DNA of 64,000 nucleotides from Streptomyces sp. Tue 6430. Lineage in GTDB: Bacteria > Actinomycetota > Actinomycetes > Streptomycetales > Streptomycetaceae. Shown here in pieces: positions 26,918 through 35,155 of this stretch (position 1 is the stretch's first letter; every line of letters starts with the position of its first letter). Position numbers and translations under genes: made by a program. The notes below the pieces were generated by a model. It searched no databases, was not told where the DNA came from, and saw nothing but the letters and a program-made list of their open reading frames with translations. The stretch is from the NCBI GenBank assembly GCA_021568835.1, contig JAKGSH010000010.1, positions 1,798,001-1,862,000 of the forward strand. Direction: 5' to 3'.

Positions 26918-29172
26918 GTGCACTTCCTCCGGCTTCCTCGCCGGCGTCCTCGCCGCCGCGTGTCACGGTTGGTGGCCTCGGGTGAGGCGGTGGTCGCTGC
27001 CTGCTGCGTCCCGTCCGGGGCGGGGGTGCCGGTCCCGGTGGCCTTCTGGTAGGTCTGCTGCTCCTTCGCCGGGTCCTTGGAGATCTTCGGGGACGCGATC
27101 GTGCCGTCCGTCTTGATCTTCGGCAGGGTCTTCTGCGGGGTGGGCAGCAGGGCGTTCTTCTCGTTGATCACGCCGTCGTCGGAGACGCCGTACAGAGCGT
27201 CGTATATGTTCCGCACGGCCGGGCCGGAGGCGCCGGAACCCGTACCGCCCTGGGAGATCGTCATCACGATCGAGTAGTCCTTGGTGTACGTGGCGAACCA
27301 GGACGTCGTCTGCTTGCCGTAGACCTCGGCGGTACCGGTCTTGGCGTGCATCTCGATCTTGTCCTGCGGCCAGCCGCCGAAGCGCCAGGCCGCCGTACCG
27401 CGGGTGGCCACGCCGGCGAGGGCCTCGTCCATCTGGGCCAGGGTCTGCTTGGTGACGGGCAGCTTGCCGTGCGCCTTCGGCTCGATCTCCTGGACCGTCT
27501 TGCCGTCGGGGCTGACGACGGCCTTGCCGACCGTCGGGTCGTACAGCGTGCCGCCGTTGGCGATGGCCGCGTAGATGGTGGCCATCTGAACGGGGGTCAC
27601 CAGGGTGTCGCCCTGGCCGATGGAGTAGTTGATCTCGTCACCGGCGCGCATCTTGTTGCCCTCGAGGCAGTTCTCGTACGCGATCTTCTCGACGTAACTG
27701 CCGTCCTTCTTGCCGGTCTTGCACCAGCCGGCCTTGTTGGCGTCCCAGTAGGACTGCTTCCACTCACGGTCGGGGACGCGGCCGCTGACCTCGTTGGGGA
27801 GGTCGATGCCGGTCTCCTTGCCGAGGCCGAACTGGTGGGCGGTCTTGTAGAAGTAGTCCTTCGGCTTGCCCTTGGGGTCGATGCCGCCGTCCTTCTGCCA
27901 CTGCTGGTGGGCGAGGGAGTAGAAGACGGTGTCGCAGGAGACCTCCAGGGCACGGCCGAGGGAGATCGGGCCGTGGTTCTGGGACTCGAAGTTCTTGAAG
28001 ACCTGGCCGCCGACCGAGTACGAGCTGGAGCAGTTGTACCGCCCGTCGAACTCGTACCCCGCCTGGACCGCGGCGGCCGTGGAGACCACCTTGAAGATCG
28101 AGCCGGGGGCCGCCTGACCCTGTATGGCCCGGTTGAGCAGCGGGTAGTTGGAGGACTTCCCGGTGAGCTTCTTGTAGTCCTTGGCGGAGATCCCGCCCAC
28201 CCAGGCGTTGGGGTCGTAGTTCGGATTGGACGCCATGGCGACCACGCGGCCGGTCTTGGCCTCCATCACGACGACCGCGCCCGCGTCGGCCTTGTAGTTT
28301 TCGTTGGTGTTCTTGTCGAACTGCTTGCGGGCTTCCTTCATCGCCTCGTTCAGCTCGTACTCGGCGACCCGCTGGACGCGGGCGTCGATGCTGGTGACGA
28401 GGTTGGAGCCGGGCTGCGCCGGGTCGGCCTCGGCCTCGCCGATGACCCGGCCGAGGTTGTCGACCTCGTAGCGGGTGACGCCGGCCTTGCCGCGCAGTTC
28501 CTTGTCGTACTGACGCTCCAGACCGGACCGGCCGACCTGGTCGGAGCGCAGGAAGGGCGAGTCGGTGTCCTGGGCCTTGGTGATCTCCTCGTCGGTGACC
28601 GGGGAGAGGTAGCCGAGGACCTGGGCGGTGTTGGCCGCGCCAGGGCTCGCGTAGCGGCGGACGGCCTCGGGTTCGGCGGTGATGCCGGGGAAGTCCTCGG
28701 CGCGCTCGCGGATCTGGAGGGCCTGCTTGGGCGTGGCCTCGTCGGTGATGGGGATGGGCTGGTAGGGCGAGCCGTTCCAGCAGGGCTGGGGGGTCTCCGC
28801 GTCGCACAGCCGGACCTTCAGCGTGACGTCCTCGGCGGTCATGCCGAGGACGCCGGCGAGCTTGGCCAGGACGGCCTTGCCGTCGTCCTTCTGCTTCAGC
28901 AGCTCGGTGCGGGAGGCGGAGACGACGAGCCGTGTCTCGTTGTCCGCGAGGGGGACTCCCCGGGCGTCCAGGATGGAGCCGCGCACGGCGGGCTCGACGA
29001 CCTGCTGGACGTGGTTGCCGGAGGCCTCCTTGGCGTACTCCGCGCCCTCACGGATCTGGAGGTACCACAGCCGGCCGCCGAGGGTGCCGAGGAGGGAGAG
29101 GACGAGGATCTGGATCACGACGAGCCGGATCTGGACCCGTGGGGTCCTCCCGGTCTCGGGAATGTTGGTCAC
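26914..29172 (-). CDS. mrdA: Penicillin-binding protein 2 (class B transpeptidase)
   Basis: Membrane-anchored transpeptidase that cross-links glycan made by RodA. The 752-residue protein has one N-terminal membrane segment (IRLVVIQILVLSLLGTL), a pedestal domain with GSILDARGVPLADNETR, and a transpeptidase domain with the active-site serine in PGSIFK, YSIGQGD and the KTG triad in MHAKTGTAEVYG. The C-terminal tail is Thr/Pro/Ala-rich and ends in arginines; because other genes here carry one-base slips, the last 25 residues should be viewed with care, although the 4-base overlap with rodA supports the frame. It starts at GTG 29172. A 305-base repeat-rich gap separates it from mreD. Confidence 0.95.
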   Translation of the reverse strand: MTNIPETGRTPRVQIRLVVIQILVLSLLGTLGGRLWYLQIREGAEYAKEASGNHVQQVVEPAVRGSILDARGVPLADNETRLVVSASRTELLKQKDDGKAVLAKLAGVLGMTAEDVTLKVRLCDAETPQPCWNGSPYQPIPITDEATPKQALQIRERAEDFPGITAEPEAVRRYASPGAANTAQVLGYLSPVTDEEITKAQDTDSPFLRSDQVGRSGLERQYDKELRGKAGVTRYEVDNLGRVIGEAEADPAQPGSNLVTSIDARVQRVAEYELNEAMKEARKQFDKNTNENYKADAGAVVVMEAKTGRVVAMASNPNYDPNAWVGGISAKDYKKLTGKSSNYPLLNRAIQGQAAPGSIFKVVSTAAAVQAGYEFDGRYNCSSSYSVGGQVFKNFESQNHGPISLGRALEVSCDTVFYSLAHQQWQKDGGIDPKGKPKDYFYKTAHQFGLGKETGIDLPNEVSGRVPDREWKQSYWDANKAGWCKTGKKDGSYVEKIAYENCLEGNKMRAGDEINYSIGQGDTLVTPVQMATIYAAIANGGTLYDPTVGKAVVSPDGKTVQEIEPKAHGKLPVTKQTLAQMDEALAGVATRGTAAWRFGGWPQDKIEMHAKTGTAEVYGKQTTSWFATYTKDYSIVMTISQGGTGSGASGPAVRNIYDALYGVSDDGVINEKNALLPTPQKTLPKIKTDGTIASPKISKDPAKEQQTYQKATGTGTPAPDGTQQAATTASPEATNRDTRRRGRRRGSRRKCT

Positions 29173-29221
29173 TGCGGCGGTCTCCCCCTCTCAGTGCGCG
29201 GACGCGCGTGCCCGGATGCGA

Positions 29222-29287
29222 GTGCCTGTGGGTGTGGATGTGCCTGTGGATGTAGATGTGGGTGTGCGTGTGCCTGTGGGTGTGCGT
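29222..29287. repeat. Tandem hexamer array GTGNNT
   Basis: Eleven adjoining hexamers, all of the form GTGNNT or GTAGAT: GTGCCT, GTGGGT, GTGGAT, GTGCCT, GTGGAT, GTAGAT, GTGGGT, GTGCGT, GTGCCT, GTGGGT, GTGCGT. The block GTGCCTGTGGGTGTG recurs 48 bases apart, so an 8-hexamer unit may have duplicated. The tract is unusually T-rich on the plus strand for this genome. Confidence 0.8.
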
Positions 29288-29362
29288 ACGCATGATGAAC
29301 GATCCGCCTGTGAGGCCCCGTTCCGCCGCGGCGACCCCGTCCGGGTGAACCTGCGGGCATCA

Positions 29363-29436
29363 CCCGCTCGCGGGACACGACCCGCGCCGCCACCCGCACC
29401 GCGACCCGCGCCGATGCCCGCTCGCGGGACACGACC
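29363..29436. repeat. Two perfect 20-bp direct repeats, 54 bp apart
   Basis: CCCGCTCGCGGGACACGACC is found at 29363-29382 and 29417-29436. The intervening DNA is also repetitive (ACCCGCGCCGCC and ACCCGCGCCGAT). No protein or element boundary is evident. Confidence 0.8.
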
Positions 29437-29477
29437 GCCGCCGTCACTCGCGTCACCCGTCCTCGACTCCCCCGCGA

Positions 29478-30148
29478 TCACAGCCGCTTGACCCCCTTGA
29501 TGCGCCCGGCACGGGCCGTCCGGGAGCGGGCCGCCTTCATCTTCAGGCCGCCGCGCCGGCCGCCGATCCGCAGGCCGGTGCCGGAGGAGAGCCACCCGGA
29601 GGAGATGTCGGGCGACTTGGCGGCGGCGTTGGTCTCGGCGAGCGGGTCGTTGTCCGCGCGCCGGGCCAGGAACATCACGCCCGGCACGACGAAGGGGCGA
29701 GCAGCAGGTCGTACAGGGCCGCCGAGAACAGCAGGCCGGTGAGGCCGACGTGGCGGGCGGCGGTGTCGCCGACGAGGGCGCCGACACCGGCGTACAGCAG
29801 GGTGGAGCCGATCGCGGCGGCGACCACGACGAGCATCGGGCCGGTGGCCGACTTGATGCGGCCGTTCTCCGGCTTGACGAGCCCGGCGAGGTAGCCGATG
29901 ACGCACAGCACGAGGGCGTAGCGCCCGGCGGCGTGGTCGGCGGGCGGGGCGAGGTCGGCGAGCAGTCCGGCGCCGAAGCCGATGAGGGCGCCGCCGACGT
30001 GGCCGTAGACCAGGGCGAGGCCCAGGACGGTGAGGAGCAGCAGGTCGGGGACGGCGCCGGGCAGGTGCAGGCGGGCGAGGACGCTCACCTGGATCACCAG
30101 GGCGACGACGATCAGCGGGACGGAGAGCAGGATCCGGTTGACGCGCAT
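29478..30148 (-). CDS. mreD: Rod-shape protein MreD, frameshifted as sequenced
   Basis: Small integral membrane partner of MreC in wall morphogenesis. The ATG-started frame at 30148 gives five hydrophobic segments (LLSVPLIVVALVIQVSVLA onwards) to LYDLLLAP, then breaks; the expected continuation FVVPGVMFLARRADNDPLAE and a basic tail ending RIKGVKRL lies one base out of frame and stops at 29478. Adding one base to the GGGG run 29694-29697 gives a 223-residue protein, the usual size with the actinobacterial basic tail. mreD is needed for normal spores in Streptomyces, so a base-calling error is the simpler explanation. It begins 15 bases downstream of mreC. Confidence 0.88.
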
Positions 30149-30162
30149 GGGGTAGTCAGCTC

Positions 30163-31104
30163 CTACTGCTCTTCCTGGCCTTCGACGGGTGCGTTCGCGT
30201 TCGGGGTGACCGTGACGGTCACCGTCGGCGTGGGGACCGGCTTGGGCTTGGTGGGCAGCACGGTGTCGCGCGGGTCCTTCTTCGGGGCCTCGACGACGAC
30301 GCCGACGATGTCGAGCTTGGTGAAGCTGACGTACGGCGTGACGTAGAGGGTGCGGGTGAGGTCGCCGCCGGACGGGTCGACGCGGGAGACCACGCCGACC
30401 GGCACGCCGGGTACGAACGGCTTGTCGGCCTGCGAGCCGAAGGTGACCAGGCGGTCGCCCTTCTTCACCTCGGCCTTGCCGTTGAGGAGTTCGACGCGCA
30501 GCGGGCGGTCGCCCTGCCCGGAGGCGAAGCCCAGCTCGTCGGAGGCCTCCATGCGGGTGCCGACGGTGAAGTCGGGGTCGCTGGCGAGCAGGACGGTGGC
30601 GGTGTCCGGTCCGACGGTGGTGACCCGCCCGACCAGTCCGTCGCCGTTGAGGACCGTCATGTCGCGCCTGATGCCGTCATCGGCGCCGACGTCGATGGTG
30701 ACGGTCCAGGAGAAGCCCTGGGCCGCTCCGATCGCGATGACCTCGGCGCCCTTGATGCCGTACTGGCCGGCGCCGGCGGTCTTGAGGATCTTGTCGAGCT
30801 GCGCCAGCCGGCTGCGGTTGCGGTCGTCGCTGCCGAGTTTCGCCTTGAGTGCGGCGTTCTCCTTCTCCAGCACGGCGAGCCGGTCGTGGCGCTCACCGGA
30901 GTCGCGTACGGCGGAGACGGCGTCGCCGACGGGGTCCACCGCCGACGCCACCCCGTCCTCGACCGGGCCGAAGGCCGCGGCCGCGGCCTGCCGGGCACCG
31001 TCGACCGGGGAGTCCTCTCCGCCACGGATGTCCACCGTGATCAGCGCGAACGCGACGGCGATCAGCAGCACCAGGAGCAGCCGGCTCTCTCGTGTGTCCC
31101 TCAC
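30163..31104 (-). CDS. mreC: Rod-shape-determining protein MreC
   Basis: Bitopic membrane protein that scaffolds the elongation/spore wall machinery. The 313-residue product has one N-terminal membrane segment (LLLVLLIAVAFALITVD), a coiled coil around residues 77-110 (LAVLEKENAALKAKLG), and the periplasmic beta-barrel domain with DGLVGRVTTVGPDTATVLL and GDRLVTFGS. The C-terminal 40 residues are Pro/Thr/Val-rich and disordered. The start is GTG 31104. It follows mreB by about 170 bases and probably shares its transcript. Confidence 0.95.
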   Translation of the reverse strand: MRDTRESRLLLVLLIAVAFALITVDIRGGEDSPVDGARQAAAAAFGPVEDGVASAVDPVGDAVSAVRDSGERHDRLAVLEKENAALKAKLGSDDRNRSRLAQLDKILKTAGAGQYGIKGAEVIAIGAAQGFSWTVTIDVGADDGIRRDMTVLNGDGLVGRVTTVGPDTATVLLASDPDFTVGTRMEASDELGFASGQGDRPLRVELLNGKAEVKKGDRLVTFGSQADKPFVPGVPVGVVSRVDPSGGDLTRTLYVTPYVSFTKLDIVGVVVEAPKKDPRDTVLPTKPKPVPTPTVTVTVTPNANAPVEGQEEQ

Positions 31105-31275
31105 GTGCGGCGGCCGTGCCCTTCCTCATAGGAATGCGGGAATTCGGGTGGCCCCGGGAAGATCCGGGGGCGCGGTGTGCGGTGCTCGGGGGAGGCTTGA
31201 GGATCTCATGCCTCGGTATCGACGATCCGCCGCACGAGAGGTGATCGTCCCGTACGGCGGAATCGAAGTATCACG

Positions 31276-32307
31276 TCATCTGCGGGGCGCGGCGTCCAGG
31301 ACCTGCTGGAGCGCCTCGAACTCCTCGACGCACTTGCCGGATCCGAGCGCCACGCTGTCCAGCGGGTCCTCGGCGATGTGGATGGGCATGCCGGTCTCCC
31401 GGCGCAGCCGCTCGTCCAGCCCGCGCAGCAGGGCTCCGCCGCCGGTCAGGACGATTCCGCGGTCCATGATGTCGCCGGACAGCTCCGGCGGACACTTGTC
31501 GAGGGTGGTCTTCACGGCGTCGACGATCGCGTTGACGGGTTCCTCGATCGCCTTGCGCACCTCGGCGGCCGAGATGACGACGGTCTTGGGCAGCCCGGAG
31601 ACGAGGTCACGGCCGCGGATCTCGGTGTGCTCGTCGGAGTCGAGCTCGTACGCCGAACCGATCGTGATCTTGATCTGCTCTGCCGACCGCTCACCGAGGA
31701 GGAGGCTGTACTCCTTCTTGATGTGCTGGATGATCGCGTTGTCCAGCTCGTCGCCCGCGACGCGGATGGACTGGGCGGTGACGATGCCGCCGAGCGAGAT
31801 GACCGCGACCTCCGTGGTGCCGCCGCCGATGTCCACCACCATGTTGCCCGTGGCCTCGTGGACCGGCAGGCCGGAGCCGATGGCGGCGGCCATGGGCTCC
31901 TCGATGATGTGCACCTGCCGGGCGCCGGCCTGGGTCGACGCCTCGATGACGGCGCGGCGCTCGACGCCGGTGATGCCGGAGGGCACGCAGACGACGACCC
32001 GCGGCCTGGCCAGATAACGCCGCTTGTGGATCTTCAGGATGAAGTAGCGGAGCATCCGCTCGGTGATCTCGAAGTCGGCGATGACGCCGTCCTTCAGCGG
32101 ACGCACGGCGACAATGTTGCCAGGGGTCCGTCCGATCATCTTCTTCGCTTCGGCGCCGACCGCGAGGATGCCACCGGTGTTGGTGTTGATAGCGACGACG
32201 GACGGCTCGTTGAGTACGATCCCACGACCCCTGACGTACACCAGCGTGTTGGCGGTCCCGAGGTCGACAGCCATGTCACGGCCGATGAACGACATTGAGT
32301 TCCCCAT
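31276..32307 (-). CDS. mreB: Rod-shape/sporulation actin homologue MreB
   Basis: Actin-fold ATPase; in Streptomyces it acts at sporulation septa and the spore wall. The 343-residue protein has phosphate 1 DLGTANTLVYVRG, phosphate 2 VVDIGGGTTEVAVI and the adenosine motif VLTGGGALLRGLDE. Two starts are possible, ATG 32307 (MGNSMSFIG) and ATG 32295 (MSFIG); GGGGAA stands 4 bases before the second. I list the longer form, which is the customary one. First gene of the mreBCD-mrdA-rodA cluster. Confidence 0.96.
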   Translation of the reverse strand: MGNSMSFIGRDMAVDLGTANTLVYVRGRGIVLNEPSVVAINTNTGGILAVGAEAKKMIGRTPGNIVAVRPLKDGVIADFEITERMLRYFILKIHKRRYLARPRVVVCVPSGITGVERRAVIEASTQAGARQVHIIEEPMAAAIGSGLPVHEATGNMVVDIGGGTTEVAVISLGGIVTAQSIRVAGDELDNAIIQHIKKEYSLLLGERSAEQIKITIGSAYELDSDEHTEIRGRDLVSGLPKTVVISAAEVRKAIEEPVNAIVDAVKTTLDKCPPELSGDIMDRGIVLTGGGALLRGLDERLRRETGMPIHIAEDPLDSVALGSGKCVEEFEALQQVLDAAPRR

Positions 32308-32672
32308 CAGGATTCGACTGGCCTTCCCATGAGCTCGTGAGGGCTTTTCAGGTCGGCGAGGTGGGTGCTGTGACGTGAAGGCTTACATCGTAGACGCGCC
32401 TGCACGAACACCGCGCGAGGGTCTTCGCCATTGTCAGCAGATGCCGCGGCGCCCCGCTTGTGGAGACGGGCCATCGGGGCACGCGTTCCCCCGATCGGCA
32501 CGCATATGCCGAGGGACGGCCGAAATCGTACGGCCGTCCCTGGTCGGGCGACGGGGCGAGGTGACGGGCCCTCAGAAAAATTCTTGAAACCTCCGCGTCC
32601 GGCGGGGCCGGGGAGCACCGCCGGACGGTTCGGAACCGCCCGGTTCGCTCGGTTCGCCCGGCCGCTCCCGGA
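32308..32672. other. mreB upstream region / ndk downstream region
   Basis: About 365 bases without a gene. It holds the hairpin at 32513-32540 that should end ndk transcription and, nearer mreB, the region 32370-32400 with TACGAT on the minus strand as a possible -10 element of the mreB promoter. No clear -35 partner was found. Confidence 0.4.
32513..32540 (-). terminator. Terminator downstream of ndk
   Basis: Arms GGGACGGCC (32513-32521) and GGCCGTCCC (32532-32540) form a 9-bp perfect stem with a 10-base loop, about 130 bases beyond the ndk stop and upstream of the mreB promoter region. Confidence 0.5.
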
Positions 32673-33086
32673 TCAGGCGCGCCCGGGGAAGAAGATCTTC
32701 ACCTCGCGCTCGGCGGACTCCTCGGAGTCGGAGGCGTGGATGAGGTTCTCGCGGACGATCACGCCGAAGTCCCCCCGGATGGAGCCGGGCGCGGCGGCGA
32801 TCGGGTCGGTCGGACCGGCCAGGGCGCGCACGCCCTCGATGACGCGCTCGCCCTCGACGATCAGGGCGACGACCGGTCCGGAGGACATGAACCCCACCAG
32901 CGGCTCGTAGAAGGGCTTGCCCTTGTGCTCACCGTAGTGCTGCTCCAGGGTGTCCTGGTCCAGGGTGCGCAGTTCCAGCGCGGTGATCTGCCAGCCGGCC
33001 TTGCGCTCGATACGGCTGATGATCTCGCCGGTCAGGCCACGACGGACGGCGTCGGGCTTGAGGAGGACGAGGGTGCGCTGGCTCAC
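32673..33086 (-). CDS. ndk: Nucleoside diphosphate kinase
   Basis: Transfers the gamma phosphate of ATP to nucleoside diphosphates through a phosphohistidine. The 137-residue protein has TLVLLKPDAVRRG at the start, the substrate-binding YxxH/K region (HYGEHKGKPFYEPLV) and the active-site histidine H117 in NLIHASDS. Length is normal. ATG 33086 has GGAG close upstream. It follows the DUF4233 gene by 64 bases and may be in the same transcript as folC. Confidence 0.98.
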   Translation of the reverse strand: MSQRTLVLLKPDAVRRGLTGEIISRIERKAGWQITALELRTLDQDTLEQHYGEHKGKPFYEPLVGFMSSGPVVALIVEGERVIEGVRALAGPTDPIAAAPGSIRGDFGVIVRENLIHASDSEESAEREVKIFFPGRA

Positions 33087-33150
33087 GGGGTGACTCCTTC
33101 TGGTGCCGGTGTGCGGTGGGACGAGGCTACAGGGCGTGTCCGAGCCCCTG

Positions 33151-33516
33151 TCACACAGCGTCAGCGGTGCCCGAGGGGGAGGCGGCGGCCTGCGCGGCGA
33201 ACCTCGCCTTCGCCTCGTCGATCTTGCGTCCGTAGTGCACCGACGCCCACCACAGGGCCCCGAAGAGCACGCCGAGGATGAACATCATCGGCACGACGAA
33301 GCCGCTGAGGACGAGGGCGACCTGGAGCGCCCAGCCGAGGGCGACTCCACCGGGCCGGGTGACCACGGCGCACAGCAGCACGCAGAGGAACATGGCGATG
33401 CCGCACACCGTCCACACCGTGGACGTGGTGAGGTCGGCGTCCTTCATGGCGACCAGACCGGCGAAGCCGATGATGAAGAACTCGCCGATCAGGGTGGAGG
33501 AACAGAGCGTACGCAT
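33151..33516 (-). CDS. DUF4233 membrane protein
   Basis: A 121-residue protein with four hydrophobic segments, including EFFIIGFAGLVAM near the start and VVPMMFILGVLFGALWWASV, matching the actinobacterial DUF4233 family that regularly follows folC. Function unknown. ATG 33516 lies only 11 bases after the folC stop, and its ribosome-binding site GAGG overlaps that stop, so the two are coupled. Confidence 0.88.
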   Translation of the reverse strand: MRTLCSSTLIGEFFIIGFAGLVAMKDADLTTSTVWTVCGIAMFLCVLLCAVVTRPGGVALGWALQVALVLSGFVVPMMFILGVLFGALWWASVHYGRKIDEAKARFAAQAAASPSGTADAV

Positions 33517-33527
33517 GGTGTGGGACC

Positions 33528-35051
33528 TCAGCCCTTCCCCAGGAGCAGCCGGGCTTCCCCGACGGTGATGACGGAACCGGTGACCAGGACGCCGCCGCCG
33601 GCGAACTCGCCCTCCTCCTCGGCGAGCGTGATCGCCGCCTCCAGGGCGTCGGGCAGCCGCGGCTCGACCTGGACGCGTTCCTCGCCGAACACCTCGACGG
33701 CGATCGCGGCCAGCTCGTCCACGTCCATGGCGCGGTGGCTGGTGTTCCGGGTGACGACGACCTCGGCGAAGATCGGCTCGAAGGCCTCGAGCAGTCCCCG
33801 CACGTTCTTGTCGCCGCTGGCACCGACCACGCCGATCAGCCGGCTGAAGTCGAAGGCCTCGCCGACCGCCTCGGCGGTGGCGCGGGCGCCGGCCGGGTTG
33901 TGGGCGGCGTCGAGCACGACGGTCGGGGAGCGTCGGACGACCTCCAGGCGGCCCGGCGCCGACACGGCCGCGAAGGCCTTGCGCACGGTGTCGATGTCCA
34001 GCGGCTCGGGCCGCTGGGCGCCCACGCCGAAGAACGCCTCGACGGCGGCGAGGGCCACGGCCGCGTTGTGCGCCTGGTAGGGGCCGTGCAGCGGGAGGTA
34101 CACGTCGGGGTACTCGCCGCCGACGCCGCGCAGGGTGAGCAGCTGCCCGCCGACGGCGACCTGGCGGGAGACGACCCCGAACTCCAGGCCCTCGCGGGCG
34201 ACCGTGGCATCCACCTCGACGGCCTTCTTCAGCAGGACCTGGGCGGCGTCGACGGGCTGCTGGGCGAGGATCACGGTCGCGCCCTGCTTGATGATCCCGC
34301 CCTTCTCCGCGGCGATCTCGGCGGGCGTCCCGCCGAGCCGGTCGGTGTGGTCGAGGTCGATGGGGGTGACGACGGCGACGTCCCCGTCGATCACGTTGGT
34401 GGCGTCCCAGGAACCGCCCATGCCCACTTCCACGACGGCCACGTCCACGGGGGCGTCGGCGAAGGCGGCGTACGCCATGCCGGTGAGGACCTCGAAGAAG
34501 GACAGCCGGTACTCCTGGGCCGCGTCGACCATCTCCACGTACGGCTTGATGTCGTGGTAGGTCTCGATGAACCGCTCGGCGGAGACGGGGGCGCCGTCGA
34601 GGCTGACGCGCTCGGTGATCGACTGCACGTGCGGGGAGGTGTACCGCCCGGTGCGCAGGTCGAAGGCGCCGAGGAGGGCCTCGATCATGCGGGCGGTGGA
34701 GGTCTTGCCGTTCGTCCCCGTGATGTGGATGGCGGGGTACGCCCGCTGCGGTTCGCCCAGGACGTCCATGAGGGCGGCGATCCTGGCGACGGACGGCTCC
34801 AGCTTGGTCTCGCCCCAGCGGGTGGCCAGCTCCGCCTCGACCTCGCGCAGGGCCTTGTCGACCTCGGGGTCCGCGGGCCGGGCGGGCACGTCGGCCCCGG
34901 GCGGACCGCCCAGGGTGCGCAGGGTGCGGCTGCCGGCCTCGATCACCGCGAGGTCGGGGTCGCGGTCGGTCTCGGCCGCGATGATCTCCTCGAAGGAGTC
35001 GAGGGCATCGGGCTGGTCGTCGTCGTTGCCGTTGGGGGGGAGCTCGCTCAC
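33528..35051 (-). CDS. folC: Folylpolyglutamate synthase / dihydrofolate synthase
   Basis: Adds glutamate to dihydropteroate and to tetrahydrofolates. The 507-residue product has an acidic N-terminal extension of some 60 residues, then the Mur-ligase-type ATP site ITGTNGKTSTARM, VVEVGMGGSWDATN, TPIDLDHTDRLG and in the C-terminal domain DAAHNPAGARA. The start is GTG 35051. It is followed at 11 bases by the DUF4233 gene. A hairpin at 35085-35127 separates it from valS, so it probably has its own promoter or relies on read-through. Confidence 0.95.
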   Translation of the reverse strand: MSELPPNGNDDDQPDALDSFEEIIAAETDRDPDLAVIEAGSRTLRTLGGPPGADVPARPADPEVDKALREVEAELATRWGETKLEPSVARIAALMDVLGEPQRAYPAIHITGTNGKTSTARMIEALLGAFDLRTGRYTSPHVQSITERVSLDGAPVSAERFIETYHDIKPYVEMVDAAQEYRLSFFEVLTGMAYAAFADAPVDVAVVEVGMGGSWDATNVIDGDVAVVTPIDLDHTDRLGGTPAEIAAEKGGIIKQGATVILAQQPVDAAQVLLKKAVEVDATVAREGLEFGVVSRQVAVGGQLLTLRGVGGEYPDVYLPLHGPYQAHNAAVALAAVEAFFGVGAQRPEPLDIDTVRKAFAAVSAPGRLEVVRRSPTVVLDAAHNPAGARATAEAVGEAFDFSRLIGVVGASGDKNVRGLLEAFEPIFAEVVVTRNTSHRAMDVDELAAIAVEVFGEERVQVEPRLPDALEAAITLAEEEGEFAGGGVLVTGSVITVGEARLLLGKG

Positions 35052-35084
35052 GGGGCCAGTCTACGGACGACCACCGACGAAGGC

Positions 35085-35127
35085 GGGCGAAGGCCCCCGG
35101 AGCTGTGCGTTCCGGGGACCTTCGCCC
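35085..35127 (-). terminator. Terminator between valS and folC
   Basis: Seventeen-base arms at 35085-35101 and 35111-35127 (GGGCGAAGGCCCCCGGA on the plus strand) pair with a single mismatch around a 9-base loop. It begins 28 bases beyond the valS stop. Confidence 0.7.
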
Positions 35128-35155
35128 ACCTGTGGGACACGGGGCGCGGGCGTGC

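Larger units (their letters stand above)
29173..29477. other. Repeat-rich gap between mreD and mrdA
   Basis: About 305 bases without a gene inside a cluster that is normally tight. It contains a run of GTGNNT-type hexamers (29222-29287) and two perfect copies of the 20-mer CCCGCTCGCGGGACACGACC at 29363-29382 and 29417-29436. On the transcribed strand the hexamer tract reads as a C/A-rich, probably unstructured RNA. The open frames across it translate to His/Thr or Val/Asp repeats and look non-functional. Confidence 0.6.

Noticed and set aside
26914..26990. A further one-base slip at the C-terminus of mrdA
   Set aside because: The arginine-rich end is odd, but the ATGA overlap with rodA supports the frame and I have no fixed family ending to compare with.
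29048..29293. His/Thr repeat peptide encoded opposite the GTGNNT array
   Set aside because: Out of frame with mrdA, no ribosome-binding site; simply a translation of the hexamer repeat.
29222..29436. Possible CRISPR array
   Set aside because: Hexamers abut without spacers and the 20-mers occur only twice; no cas genes are present.
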